A DNA stretch of 64,000 bases from Streptomyces sp. MMBL 11-1 (GTDB lineage: Bacteria > Actinomycetota > Actinomycetes > Streptomycetales > Streptomycetaceae): contig NZ_CP117709.1 in the NCBI RefSeq assembly GCF_028622875.1, positions 3,038,001 to 3,102,000 of the forward strand, read 5' to 3'. The translations under genes were made by a program, and so were the position numbers. The notes under the pieces are model-generated. The model was not told the DNA's origin. It searched no databases and worked only from the letters and a program-made list of their open reading frames with translations. Numbering within the stretch: the stretch's first letter is position 1; every line of letters begins with the position of its first letter. Below, in pieces: positions 41,478-51,017 of the stretch.

Positions 41478-42755
41478 ATGCAGCAGCCCCGCCACCGGAT
41501 ACGCAGACACCGCCGCCCGGTCGCCCTGGCCGGAGCGACCGCGCTGGTCATAGCGGCCATGGCCTCGGCCAGCACCACAGTGCCGACCACCGGCCGCGCC
41601 TCGGCGGGCCCGGCGGCCACCAGCCAGGACTCCGCCCTCGCCCCGTGCCGGATCTCCGCCACCATGGGCGTGCAGATGTCCGAGGGCCTGCCGACCCCGC
41701 CCGGCTACGCCCGGTCGACCGGCGAGATCAAGGCGCTCAACCTGATGATCGACTTCCCCGACGCGGAGGGAACGGAACCCGCCACCGACCGGTACGCGGA
41801 GTTCTTCCCGCAGACCTCCGAGTGGTTCCGGGCCAGCTCCTACGGCCGCCTCGTCTACCGGCCCGAGGCCCCCGTCAAGGACTGGCTGCGGATGCCGATG
41901 CCGTTCACGGAGTACGGAATAGAGCGCGGCTCACCCTTCGAGCCGGGCTACCGCCAGCTGGTGAATGACATCGTCGCGGCTGCCGACCCCCGGGTCGACT
42001 TCTCCGCGTACGACCTGGTCAACGTCCTGGTCAGCCCGAACGCCGGCCCTTCCGCGCTGGACACCGTGCTCTCGGTGACCTTCTCCGGCAACGACGAGGC
42101 CCCGACGGCGGACGGTGTCCCGCTCTCCAACACGTCGTTCGTCTACAGCCGCCAGGACGACGGATCGGGGTCGTACGCCGAGACCGGCTACCGCGTCCTG
42201 CCGCACGAGAACGGCCATGTCTTCGGACTGCCCGATCTCTACACGATGGAGGGCGGCGGCTCGGTCGGGCACTGGGACATCATGTCCGAGGACTGGGGCG
42301 CCAACAACGACTTCCTGGCCTGGCACAAGTGGAAGCTCGGCTGGCTCGACAACGAGCAGATCAGCTGCGCCTCGCAGCCCGGCGTCAGCGAGCACACGCT
42401 CGGCCCGCTGGCCACCGAGGGCGGCACCAAGCTCGCCTTCGTCCCGCTGAGCGACCGGTCCGGCTACGCCGTGGAGGTCCGTACGGAGGCGGGCAACGAC
42501 GAGGCGGTCTGCCGGCCAGGGGTGCTGATCTACAAGGTCAGCTCCGACGTGGACACCGGCCAGGGCCCGGTCTCCGTCGCCGACGCCACCGAGGACAGCG
42601 GCGGCTGCACCCGCCGCCCCAACGTGCACGCGGAACTGTCCGACGCCCCCTTCCGCCCCGGCCAGACCTTCACGGACCGGGCCAACGGCGTACGGATATC
42701 CGTGCTGGACGAGGACGAGGAGGGCGCCTACCGGGTGCGGGTCACCCGCCCGTGA
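41478..42755 (+). CDS. Secreted M6-like zinc metalloprotease
   Basis: A 425-residue secreted protein; ATG 41478. A basic N-terminus (RHRIRRHRRP) and hydrophobic stretch to about residue 32 (ASA) form a signal peptide. The catalytic zinc motif HENGH lies at about 243-247 (YRVLPHENGHVFGLPDLY), with a downstream GHWDIMSEDWG Met-turn-like segment; both are typical of the immune-inhibitor-A/M6 group. A C-terminal beta-rich region of about 130 residues follows. Its 3' end overlaps the convergent acyl-CoA ligase gene by 14 bp. Confidence 0.87.
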   Translation: MQQPRHRIRRHRRPVALAGATALVIAAMASASTTVPTTGRASAGPAATSQDSALAPCRISATMGVQMSEGLPTPPGYARSTGEIKALNLMIDFPDAEGTEPATDRYAEFFPQTSEWFRASSYGRLVYRPEAPVKDWLRMPMPFTEYGIERGSPFEPGYRQLVNDIVAAADPRVDFSAYDLVNVLVSPNAGPSALDTVLSVTFSGNDEAPTADGVPLSNTSFVYSRQDDGSGSYAETGYRVLPHENGHVFGLPDLYTMEGGGSVGHWDIMSEDWGANNDFLAWHKWKLGWLDNEQISCASQPGVSEHTLGPLATEGGTKLAFVPLSDRSGYAVEVRTEAGNDEAVCRPGVLIYKVSSDVDTGQGPVSVADATEDSGGCTRRPNVHAELSDAPFRPGQTFTDRANGVRISVLDEDEEGAYRVRVTRP

Positions 42756-44601
42756 GCGGCTCGGCGCCCGGAGCGCACGCCCCGTCGGACTCCACGAAGA
42801 CCCGGAGCCGGTGCTTGAGGAGCTTCCCGGTGGCGTTGCGCGGGAGCGGCCCGTCGGTGAACAGCACCCGGGCGGGCACCTTGAAGGCGGCGAGCCTCCC
42901 GCCGACGTGCTCGCGCAGGGCCCCGGCGGTGACCCCGGCCCCGGGGCGCGGCCGGACGACGGCCGCCACTTCCTCCCCCAGCACCGGGTGCGGGACGCCG
43001 AGGACGGCGGCGTCGGCCACGTCGGGGTGGTCGTGCAGGACGCCCTCGACCTCGACGCAGTACACGTTCTCGCCGCCCCGGATCACGATGTCCTTGAGCC
43101 GGTCGACGATGGCGACCCGCCCCTCGCGGCGTACGGCGAGGTCCCCCGTACGGAACCAGCCGCCTTCGCCGAAGGCCTCCCCGGTCGCCGCCGCGTCGCG
43201 CCAGTAGCCGCGGAACAGCGACTGGCCGCGCAGCCACAGCTCCCCCGGCTCCCCGTCGGGCAGCTCCTCGCCCGCCGGCCCGGCGACCCTCACCTCCGTG
43301 ACCGGGGTGGGCCGTCCCACGCCGCCCGGCTCCGCCCGGTACTCGTCCCCGAAGTGCGCGAGGACCCCGCCGCTGGTCTCGGTGAGCCCGTAGCCGTTGC
43401 GGGGCTCGACGCGTTCGCCGTACCGGGAGGTGAGGCGGGCGACCAGGGCGGGCGGGGCGGGGGCTCCCCCGGTGCTGAACAGCGTGAGGCTCTCCAGCCC
43501 GTCCCCGGCCCGCTCCGCGGCCTCCAGCAGCTGGAGGCCGGTGGCGGGGACCCCGGCGAAGTGCGTGACGCCATGCGCACGGATCAGCCGCAGCGCCTCG
43601 TCCGCGTCCCATTTGTGCATCAGGACGAGGGTTCCGCCGACCGCCATCGCCCCGTAGAAGCCGGTGAACGCGGCGACGTGGAAGAACGGGAACGTCATGA
43701 GGGAGACGGGGGCGGGCCCCTGCCCCGGAATGACACCGCGCGCCAGCGCGGAGGCCGCCGCGTGGTAGCGGGGGTTGAGCGCGGCCCCGGCCTGGGCGAG
43801 GTGGGTGGCCACCGCGCCCTTGGGACGGCCGGTGGTGCCGGAGGTGTAGAGGATCGTGGCGTCGTCCTCGGGCCGGGGTTCCACGTCGGGCGGCCCGGCC
43901 AGCGGATCGGGGGCGGGGAACTCCTCGTACCGCTCGACGCGCAGCCCGGTCGCGAGCCCGGTGCCGTCCGCCTTGCCGTGGCCCCCGTGGTCCCCGCGGC
44001 CCCCGTGGCTTTCGTGGCTTTCGTCGTCCCCGTGACTTCCGTGGTCCCCGTGGAAGAGGACGACGCGCGTCCCGGTCCGCCGGGCCCAGCCGGCGACCCG
44101 CCCCAGCCGCTCCCCGTCCACGAGGAGCACCCGGGGCTCGCAGTCCTCCAGTACGTGGGCGAACTCGCCCGCAGTCCACCAGGCGTTGAGCGGTACGGCG
44201 ACGAGACCGGCCAACTGGACGGCCCAGAAGGAGATCTGCCACTCGGGGTGGTTGCGCATCGCGATCACGGCCCGGTCGCCGGATTCCAGCCCGTACCGCT
44301 CTCGCAGGCGTACGGCGAGGGCGGAGGCGGCGGCGAAGAACTCGGCGTAGGAGTACCGCTGTTCACCGGCGACGAGGAACGGCGCGTCCCGGTAGGCCCA
44401 GGTGGTCTCCACGAACTCCCGCAGCGTACGGGGCCCGTCGGCGTACTCCGGCGTCCCCTGCTCGCCGACGACCACGGCGAAGGGCGCGCCGGGCGCGGTG
44501 AGGGAGGCCTCGATGCGCGCGGCGCGCCGGGCGCGTTCCGCGGCGACCCCGGCGTCTTCGGGGGCCGGGGGCGGGGGCGGGGACGGATGGGTGTGCGGCA
44601 C
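42742..44601 (-). CDS. AMP-forming acyl-CoA synthetase / long-chain fatty acid-CoA ligase
   Basis: A 619-residue adenylate-forming enzyme activating a carboxylic acid to an acyl-CoA. Core motifs are ILYTSGTTGRPKGAV (P-loop, A3), NGYGLTETSGG (A5), FRTGDLAVRREGRVAIVDRLKD (A7/A8) and the C-terminal NATGKLLKHRLR lysine (A10). A His/Gly/Asp-rich insert (about 183-212) lies between the N-terminal subdomains and is absent from typical family members. The Pro-rich N-terminus is variable. The ATG at 44601 follows an A/G-rich upstream region. It overlaps the metalloprotease 3' end on the other strand. The acid substrate is not evident. Confidence 0.9.
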   Translation of the reverse strand: MPHTHPSPPPPPAPEDAGVAAERARRAARIEASLTAPGAPFAVVVGEQGTPEYADGPRTLREFVETTWAYRDAPFLVAGEQRYSYAEFFAAASALAVRLRERYGLESGDRAVIAMRNHPEWQISFWAVQLAGLVAVPLNAWWTAGEFAHVLEDCEPRVLLVDGERLGRVAGWARRTGTRVVLFHGDHGSHGDDESHESHGGRGDHGGHGKADGTGLATGLRVERYEEFPAPDPLAGPPDVEPRPEDDATILYTSGTTGRPKGAVATHLAQAGAALNPRYHAAASALARGVIPGQGPAPVSLMTFPFFHVAAFTGFYGAMAVGGTLVLMHKWDADEALRLIRAHGVTHFAGVPATGLQLLEAAERAGDGLESLTLFSTGGAPAPPALVARLTSRYGERVEPRNGYGLTETSGGVLAHFGDEYRAEPGGVGRPTPVTEVRVAGPAGEELPDGEPGELWLRGQSLFRGYWRDAAATGEAFGEGGWFRTGDLAVRREGRVAIVDRLKDIVIRGGENVYCVEVEGVLHDHPDVADAAVLGVPHPVLGEEVAAVVRPRPGAGVTAGALREHVGGRLAAFKVPARVLFTDGPLPRNATGKLLKHRLRVFVESDGACAPGAEPLTGG

Positions 44602-44939
44602 GGACGGCCTCTCTCGCGCTGACGCTGGCTGCTACGCGAGACGCTATGCGGACGGGGGCGCGGGGCCAAGGCCGGGCGGCGACGGGTCCAACGAGCCGAC
44701 CGGGGGGCGCGGTCACCCTCGCGCGCACCGGCGGGCGGGACATCGGGCGCGGCACCGAGGACGGTGTGGGGTGAGGTGCCGGGCGAGATGCCGGATGAGG
44801 TGCCAGGCGCGGCACCGGGCGAGGTGTCGGGTGTCTGGTTGCGGATCTCGGTCGTCAGGTGCTCCTCAAGGCCGCTCAGGCGGTTGGGAGAGTTCCGGAT
44901 CACGGCCAGTTCCGCATGGTCGAGCGGCTCTTCGCGCCG

Positions 44940-45206
44940 CCAGGGGGTGGGTCCGCGCGCGGTACAGCCGGGTAGGGCGTCCCATAACGGCATCCTGGCC
45001 GGCGCCCGTTCATGGCGGCGGGCCGAACGCCTCGTGTTGCGCAGCACGTTGACGGCGATGCCCATCAGCCACGGCCCCGGGCTCTCCCCCTCGTCCCGCA
45101 GCTTCCCGCGCAGCCGCCACGCCTCCAGACACGTCAGCGACACGACGTCCTCGGCCGCGCTCCGGTCTCCGGTGGCCCGGACGGCATGCCGGAAGACGAA
45201 GGACTG
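44940..45206 (-). pseudogene. ECF sigma factor remnant (region 2 only)
   Basis: An uninterrupted minus-strand frame reads FVFRHAVRATGDRSAAEDVV, then SLTCLEAWRLRGKLRDEG and PWLMGIAVNVLRNTRRSARR. This is a clear match to region 2 of SigE/SigL-like ECF factors. The N-terminal helix before it and the whole of region 4 after it are missing. Downstream the frame runs into repetitive Pro/Gly/Ser/Thr sequence of the type SPGTSPG, up to the acyl-CoA ligase. The gene is probably decayed; an intact copy would be about 180 residues. The remnant leaves 44602-44939 without other recognisable genes. Confidence 0.6.
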
Positions 45207-45721
45207 TCCCGCAATTCCCGGTGACGCACATCACAGCAGGCCCGCCCGGGCCGTCGCGGCGAACCCGCGAAGAGCACACAGCCAGCACAACCAGCACAGA
45301 GGCGGCACAGAGTCGACACAGAGCGACCGACGCGGGGGCACGCTCGCACGCTCAACCAACCCGAGGAGCGGCGCCCACTCCGCCCGCCGGCACTGCCGAC
45401 GGCGACCCTGTCTTCACGACGTCTTCACGAAGGAACCTCGGGCTTCGTGGTATCGACGTGGCATCGATCGACGGAGCGGGCGCCAGGGACCCGCCCTGAC
45501 GACGGCCGCAGCCGGGGATTTCCCACCGATATCGGGCTTATATGAGATAGACCACTTTCGGGGGCCATAGGCAGGGGCGGTCACCCCGGCCTACAGTCCT
45601 GTGGTTTGCGGAGTATTCGGCTCCGCGTCGTCCGGGCCAACCCTCCGCTCCGTACACGACCTGTACGCACACGCAGAGGCCGAGCCGATTCCCCGACTCA
45701 CAAGGAACCGGGTACATCCAC
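45207..45721. other. Gene-free stretch upstream of AGCS symporter
   Basis: No convincing coding region is seen. It holds CAGCACA/CGACACAGA-type short repeats near 45280-45320 and an A+T-richer part (about 45525-45560) where a symporter promoter could lie. No riboswitch is recognised. Confidence 0.4.
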
Positions 45722-47170
45722 ATGGGCACGTTGGAAACCTGGGTCGTCGAGTTCAACGACGTCTTCTGGACATACCTGCTGATTCCGCTGGTCGCTGTCG
45801 CCGGCGCCTGGTTCACGCTGCGCTCCAAGGGCGTGCAGATCCGCCTGATTCCGGAAATGCTGCGGGTCGTCAGGGACAAGCCGAAGTCCGGCGTCAGCCC
45901 CTTCGGTGCCTTCACCATCTCCGCCGCCGCGCGGATCGGCACCGGCAACATCGCCGGTGTGGCCACCGCGATCACCATGGGCGGCCCCGGAGCCGTCTTC
46001 TGGATGTGGATGATGGCCCTGGTGGGCGGAGCCTCGGCGTTCGTCGAGTCGGTCCTGGCCCAGCTGTACAAGGTGCGCGACACCGAGCCCGGTACGTACC
46101 GGGGCGGCCCGGCCTACTACATGCAGAAGGCTCTCGGAATGCGCTGGCTCGGCGTGGTCTTCGCCGTGCTGATCACGCTGACGTTCGGGTTCGTGCTGAC
46201 CGCGGTGCAGTCCAACACGATCACGTTGGCCACGAAGGGCTCCTTCGGCTCGGACTCCTCCTGGTTCAATCCCGTCCTCGGCGTCGTGCTCGCCGTGCTG
46301 CTCGCACTCGCGGTGTTCTTCGGCGTGAAGCGCCTGACGGCCGTCACCAAGGTCATCATCCCGGTGATGGCCGCGCTCTACCTGCTGACCGGCCTGGTCA
46401 TCGTGCTCCTCAACCTCGGCAACGTGCCGAGCATGCTCGGCGACATCATCGGCGGCGCCTTCGGCTTCCGCGAGGTCGCGGGCGGCGCCGTGGGCACGGC
46501 GATCCTGCAGGGTGTGCGGCGCGGCATGTTCTCCAACGAGGCGGGCATGGGTTCCGCCCCGAACGCCGCCGCGGCCGCGGAGACCACGCACCCGGTCAAG
46601 CAGGGCCTGGTCCAGGCCCTCGGCGTCTACTTCGACACCTTGGTCATCTGCACCATGACCGCCTTCGTGATCCTCTCCGCCAACCCGACCCTCGGTGAGC
46701 GCGGCGGCGCGGACGTCACGCAGGCCGCCTTCACCAGCGCGCTCGGCGACTGGGCCGGCCACCTGCTGACCCTGGTGGTCTTCATGGTCGCCTTCAGCTC
46801 CATGATCGGTAACTACTACTACGGCGAGTCCAACATCCAGTTCATCACCCGCAGCAAGGGCGTGATGAGCACGTACCGTGCGGTGGTCATCGCCTGCGCC
46901 GTCCTCGGCGCGATCGGCTCCGTCCCGCTGGTCTGGAGCCTCGCGGACGTCACGATGGGCGCGATGGCCCTGGTCAACCTGATCGCGATCATCCCCCTCA
47001 GCGCGGTCGCCTTCCGCCTCCTCGACGACTACCTGGCCCAGCGCCGCCAAGGGCTCGACCCGGTCTTCCGCAAGGACCAGGTCCAGGGCCTGCGCGGCGA
47101 GGTGGAATGCTGGGGCCCGTCGGACCAGGACGCCACACCGCAGGGGCGGATGCCGGTCGGCTCGCACTGA
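45722..47170 (+). CDS. Alanine/glycine:cation symporter (AGCS family)
   Basis: A 482-residue, ~11-helix sodium-coupled amino-acid uptake protein. Family signatures are GVSPFGAFTISAAARIGTGN (Na+ and substrate-binding loop, about 56-75), YRGGPAYYMQKALG, the RRGMFSNEAGMGSAPNAAA block and MIGNYYYGESNIQFI. The start is ATG 45722; the nearest AAGGA is about 15 nt upstream and therefore weak. The C-terminal tail is short and polar. It probably imports alanine or glycine. It stands alone and ends in a hairpin terminator. Confidence 0.92.
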   Translation: MGTLETWVVEFNDVFWTYLLIPLVAVAGAWFTLRSKGVQIRLIPEMLRVVRDKPKSGVSPFGAFTISAAARIGTGNIAGVATAITMGGPGAVFWMWMMALVGGASAFVESVLAQLYKVRDTEPGTYRGGPAYYMQKALGMRWLGVVFAVLITLTFGFVLTAVQSNTITLATKGSFGSDSSWFNPVLGVVLAVLLALAVFFGVKRLTAVTKVIIPVMAALYLLTGLVIVLLNLGNVPSMLGDIIGGAFGFREVAGGAVGTAILQGVRRGMFSNEAGMGSAPNAAAAAETTHPVKQGLVQALGVYFDTLVICTMTAFVILSANPTLGERGGADVTQAAFTSALGDWAGHLLTLVVFMVAFSSMIGNYYYGESNIQFITRSKGVMSTYRAVVIACAVLGAIGSVPLVWSLADVTMGAMALVNLIAIIPLSAVAFRLLDDYLAQRRQGLDPVFRKDQVQGLRGEVECWGPSDQDATPQGRMPVGSH

Positions 47171-47203
47171 CACGGACGCGCCCCGCGCGACCGTACGCAT
47201 CGA

Positions 47204-47233
47204 AGGGCGGCATTCCGGGAGGGGTGCCGCCCT
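47204..47233 (+). terminator. Hairpin terminator of AGCS symporter gene
   Basis: AGGGCGGCA pairs with TGCCGCCCT over a 12-nt loop, 34 nt after the stop. From here to 47501 no gene is recognised; this stretch contains the tRNA-Arg promoter region. Confidence 0.7.
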
Positions 47234-47501
47234 CTGGTGTTTCGAGGTCGGGCCCGCATCCCAGGTACCGCATCCAGCCGCGGCGCGAACGTCTCGCGGC
47301 GCACAGCGGGAACGGGGGCGACCTCCGCAATCCCTATCCGCTAGGCTGTCAGCGGTCAGTCGACCTCCAGCGCGCCTGCTCGGGAAAGTGTCCTTCCGGA
47401 CCCCTACCGCGCACCGCCACAGGGTCGCATGACCAGGGCGCTTGCCTCACTCCGCCCGGCATTCCCCTCGGGGTTTCCGGCAAGGTTTTCGGCAAGCTCC
47501 G

Positions 47502-47574
47502 GCCTTCGTAGCTCAGGGGATAGAGCACCGCTCTCCTAAAGCGGGTGTCGCAGGTTCGAATCCTGCCGGGGGCA
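47502..47574 (+). tRNA. tRNA-Arg (anticodon CCT)
   Basis: A cloverleaf with acceptor GCCTTCG pairing with CGGGGGC (two G-U pairs) and discriminator A. The D arm is GCTC-AGGGGATA-GAGC. The anticodon stem CCGCT/AGCGG has loop CTCCTAA (anticodon CCT). The T arm is GCAGG-TTCGAAT-CCTGC. CCA is not encoded. It reads the rare AGG codon. Confidence 0.95.
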
Positions 47575-47852
47575 CAACGCGCTACCGCTCCGACCTGGGG
47601 TTCCCCCAGGGAGGGCTTCTGCTCGGCCTCGGACTCCTCGTCCGGGGCCGTTTGCGTGAGGGGGGTGCGAGGGGGGATGTGAGGGGGCGTGTGAGCTACG
47701 CGGGAGACCGCAGGCGTCGGCTTCCGTCAGCCCCGGGCCTAACGTGGCTCCCCCGCCCCTCCGGCCCCGCGTTCCCGCCGGTCCCGTCCCAGCCCTGCCG
47801 TGGCGGAAAAACCGGTGCGGCGCGGCGCTCCCGTGCGGGAGGATCTGCGGCC
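47575..47852. other. Gene-free stretch between tRNA-Arg and ATP-grasp gene
   Basis: No convincing coding region is seen. A GGGTTCCCCCAGGGAGG hairpin lies near 47598 and could end the tRNA transcript. The remainder is G+C-rich upstream sequence of the ATP-grasp gene. Confidence 0.4.
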
Positions 47853-48779
47853 ATGACCTGCCCGCCGCGCATCCTCGTCCTCCCGCCCCGGCTCACCGCC
47901 TCCGCCCGCGCGTTGCGTGCAACCGCGCTGCGGCGCGGTCTGCGGATCGTGGAGGCAACGGCCTCCGCGGTACCGGAAGGGCTGGGAAGCCCGGGGTGGG
48001 CGAGGTGGGCGGAGGAAGCGGGGTGGCTGGAGGAGGCGGGGCTGACCGCAGGCACCGGGAGGACCGGCAGCACCGAGGACACCGGCAGCACCATGAGCAC
48101 CGGAAGCACCGAGGGCACCAGGGGCACCGAAGGTGAAGGTGAAGGTGAAGGTCATGCCGTGCATCTGCACGCCGGTCCCTCCTTCGCCGACGTCGTGGCC
48201 CCCGCGCTCGGGATCGCGCTCCTGGAGGCCCCCGCCGACTGGCTCGCGCGGCTCCCACGGGCGCTCACCCGGCGGGAGATCCGGGCGATGCCCATCGGCG
48301 AGGCGTACCGGCTGCGACGCCCCGCCTTCGTCAAGTCACCCAACGACAAGAGCATTCCGGCGCTCGTGTACGCGGACGGGTCCCGGCTCCCCGGACCGGA
48401 CGCCGTGGATCCGGCGACCCCGGTGCTGGTGAGCGACGTGATGACGTTCGCCGTCGAGTACCGGCTCCATCTGCTCGACGGGGCCGTCCACACGGCCGGG
48501 CAGTACGCCGAGGCCGGCCGGTTGCGGCTCGGGCCGCCGGACGGCGGCGCGCTGGCCTTCGGGCGGGACGTCCTCGCGGCCGCCGCGGAGACCCTGCCGT
48601 CCGCGATCGTCGTCGACGTCGGCCGGGACGACGAGGGCCGATGGGCCGTCATCGAAGCCAACGCCGCCTGGGCGAGCGGATGTTATTCGGCCGACCCGGG
48701 CCGGGCCCTCGACACGGTCCTCCGCGCCGCCGGACCCGCCACGGACCTGTCATCGCACGACCGCGGCTTCGTGCGGTAG
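47853..48779 (+). CDS. ATP-grasp domain-containing protein (DUF4343-like)
   Basis: A 308-residue protein; ATG 47853 with GGAGG 10 nt upstream. The N-terminus PRILVLPPRLTASARALRAT and a central SFADVVAPALGIALLEAP precede the ATP-grasp part. That part contains RRPAFVKSPNDKSIPA (ATP-binding Lys), VLVSDVMTFAVEYRLHLLDG and the metal-binding C-terminal SAIVVDVGRDDEGRWAVIEANAAW. An insert of Thr/Gly/Ser repeats ending in a GEGEGEG run (about 65-98) sits between the halves. ATP-grasp enzymes make carboxylate-amine bonds; the substrate here is unknown. It converges on the membrane protein gene with a 19-nt gap. Confidence 0.78.
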   Translation: MTCPPRILVLPPRLTASARALRATALRRGLRIVEATASAVPEGLGSPGWARWAEEAGWLEEAGLTAGTGRTGSTEDTGSTMSTGSTEGTRGTEGEGEGEGHAVHLHAGPSFADVVAPALGIALLEAPADWLARLPRALTRREIRAMPIGEAYRLRRPAFVKSPNDKSIPALVYADGSRLPGPDAVDPATPVLVSDVMTFAVEYRLHLLDGAVHTAGQYAEAGRLRLGPPDGGALAFGRDVLAAAAETLPSAIVVDVGRDDEGRWAVIEANAAWASGCYSADPGRALDTVLRAAGPATDLSSHDRGFVR

Positions 48780-48798
48780 AGCCGCGGCCGGAAGACCG

Positions 48799-50853
48799 TC
48801 AGCTCAGCTCTTCGGGGCAGGGCGTGCCCGGCTGGAGCTGGTACGGGGCCGCCAGCCGGTACACGCCCGGTCGCGGCGCGAGCAGTTCGGTCCACTCGTC
48901 GCCGTACGGGCCCTCCTCGACCTTGTTCAGGCAGCCGTGGGTGTTGAGATACGTCTTCGGCGCGGTGTCGTCCAGCTGCGACCGCTCCTTCGACTCCTCG
49001 GTCTCCACCGGGCGCTCCACGCTCTTGCCCTCTTCGTCGACGAGGGCAAGCCAGCGGGTGTACGGGATCCGGATCAGCACCCGGCCCGCCGACTTCACCG
49101 TGATCGTCAGCTCGTCCGCGCCCGCCCGCTCCACCGTCGCCGGCGGGTCGGCCAGCGGCACGGGGTCCAGCACGCGGAAAAGCTTCCAGTTCGCGTCGCC
49201 CCAGATCTCGCGCAGGTAGGGCTGCCCCTGCTCGACCAGCTCCGCCTCCTGGATCGCCCCGTTGTCCGGCCGGTCCTTGGGCAGCACCACGTAGTGCACG
49301 GCCCAGCGGTCCAGCCACTCCCGGTAGTTCACCGGGTCGAGCGTGTCGTCGTAGAAGAGCGGGTTGCGCTTCATGTCCGCCTGGCGGTTCCAGCCGCGCG
49401 CCAGGTTGACGTACGGGGCGAGCGCCGATGACTCGCGGTGACTGCTCGCGGGCACCACCTCGACCCGGCCGCGCTCCGCCTCCACCTGCTGGAGCTGGTT
49501 GATCAGCGGGGCCAGTTCGCGGTTCCAGGACGCGGCGGGCGCGGTACGGACGATGTCGTCGACGCCCTTGAAGCCGATCCAGAAGTTGAGCCCCACGAAG
49601 GCCAGGACCAGGGCGTACCAGCGGCGGCTGCGCGGCACCGCGTACGGCAGGGCGGCGAGCAGCACCACCCCGGCGAACAGCATCGCCATGCGCGTGATGT
49701 TCGACCCGATCTGCGAGTCGATGACGTACGTGAGCAGCGTGCCGAGCCCGTAGACGGCGGCGGCGGTGCGGACCGTGCTCCAGTCGCGCGGTACGAGGAC
49801 GTACACGAGGACCGCGAAGATGAACGGCAGCGACAGCGTCCCGAGAGACATCGGCTGCGTACCCGAGAACGGGAACAGCCAGGCGGACAGCCCCACCACG
49901 GCCACCGGGGCGAGCCCGATCGCGTACGCGCCGGGGCGCCGTCTGTGGAGGAACAACGCTGCCGCGACGACGCCCAGGAAGAGTCCGGCGACGGGGCTGG
50001 ACGCGGTGGCGAGCGCGGCGAGCGGGGCGGCGACGGCGGCCTTGGCCCACCGCTTGTACCGCCACCGGTAGGGCCAGCAGAACACCGCGGCCACCGCGCC
50101 GACGGCGAACATCATGCCCAGCCCGAAGGTCACCCGGCCCGACAGCGCGTTGCACAGGAACGCGAAGACCCCGGCGAGCGAGCAGGCCAGCGGATTGCGG
50201 ACGGCCGGGACCCGCACAAGGATCAGCGCGGTCAGCGCGGAGGAGACCGTGCCGACGATCATCATCGTCGTACGGACGCCGAGCAGCGACATCAGGTAGG
50301 GCGAGACCACGCTGTACGAGACGGGGTGCATGCCCCCGTACCAGGCCAGGTTGTACGCCGTGCCGGGGTGCCGGCCCACGAACTCGGCCCACGCGTCCTG
50401 CGCGGCGATGTCGCCGCCCGTGTTGGCGAAGAAGAAGAACCAGAGCAGGTGGGCGACGGCGGCGGCGGCTGTCGCGATGGTGACGGGGTGCCGCAGCAGT
50501 CGGCGGGCCCTGGCGGAAGACGGCCCGGGAGCGGCGCTCGCGGCCCCGGAGGGCTCCGCGTCCACGGAGGAACAAGACCGATCAGGGGTCACGGTGGCAT
50601 CAGGTTCGGGAGACCCGGGAGCCCCGGGGGAATCGGAAGGATCGGAGCAACCAGGAGAGTCGAGGGAGACCGGAGACCTCACGGGATCCGCGGCATCCGC
50701 AGAATCCGCAGAATCCGGGGAATCCAGGCAAACCGGGGAATCAGTGGACTCCGGGACACGGGGGGACGGCACGCGAGCGTGCACGGCGTCGCTCCCGGCC
50801 ACCCCTGTGGTCTCGTCCGCCTCGCGGCCGGGCTTCGGCTCCGCGGTGGTCAC
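48799..50853 (-). CDS. Large polytopic membrane protein (GT-C/MFS-like, function unknown)
   Basis: A 684-residue protein; GTG 50853 with GGAGA 7 nt upstream. The first ~120 residues are cytoplasmic and low-complexity (Ser/Asp/Pro, with SPDSADSADAADP-type repeats). About 10-12 membrane helices follow. The first loop, TGGDIAAQDAWAEFVGRHPG, and the following LAWYGGMHPVSYSVVSPYL are suggestive of a lipid-linked glycosyltransferase (GT-C) shape. A ~210-residue extracytoplasmic C-terminal domain has a DRWAVHYVVLPKDRPDNG block and ends in a Cys-containing tail. No diagnostic catalytic motif is certain. The gene is upstream of, but not coupled to, neighbouring genes. Confidence 0.75.
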   Translation of the reverse strand: MTTAEPKPGREADETTGVAGSDAVHARVPSPRVPESTDSPVCLDSPDSADSADAADPVRSPVSLDSPGCSDPSDSPGAPGSPEPDATVTPDRSCSSVDAEPSGAASAAPGPSSARARRLLRHPVTIATAAAAVAHLLWFFFFANTGGDIAAQDAWAEFVGRHPGTAYNLAWYGGMHPVSYSVVSPYLMSLLGVRTTMMIVGTVSSALTALILVRVPAVRNPLACSLAGVFAFLCNALSGRVTFGLGMMFAVGAVAAVFCWPYRWRYKRWAKAAVAAPLAALATASSPVAGLFLGVVAAALFLHRRRPGAYAIGLAPVAVVGLSAWLFPFSGTQPMSLGTLSLPFIFAVLVYVLVPRDWSTVRTAAAVYGLGTLLTYVIDSQIGSNITRMAMLFAGVVLLAALPYAVPRSRRWYALVLAFVGLNFWIGFKGVDDIVRTAPAASWNRELAPLINQLQQVEAERGRVEVVPASSHRESSALAPYVNLARGWNRQADMKRNPLFYDDTLDPVNYREWLDRWAVHYVVLPKDRPDNGAIQEAELVEQGQPYLREIWGDANWKLFRVLDPVPLADPPATVERAGADELTITVKSAGRVLIRIPYTRWLALVDEEGKSVERPVETEESKERSQLDDTAPKTYLNTHGCLNKVEEGPYGDEWTELLAPRPGVYRLAAPYQLQPGTPCPEELS

Positions 50854-51017
50854 TACGGCTCTCCCCGTCCTCCGCCGGCCCCGTACCTCGTCAAGGACGC
50901 GTCCCAGCATCCCTGAGTTGTCCGGGGACGCTAACACGTACCCCCTGCACGTATCTCTGTCATATACGGGGAGGGGCGGCCCACGGCGTCGCCCCTCCCC
51001 ATCCCCGATCGGGTGTC

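Noticed and set aside
45207..45721. Possible riboswitch upstream of the AGCS symporter
   Set aside because: No glycine-riboswitch tandem core or other recognisable consensus could be found by eye.
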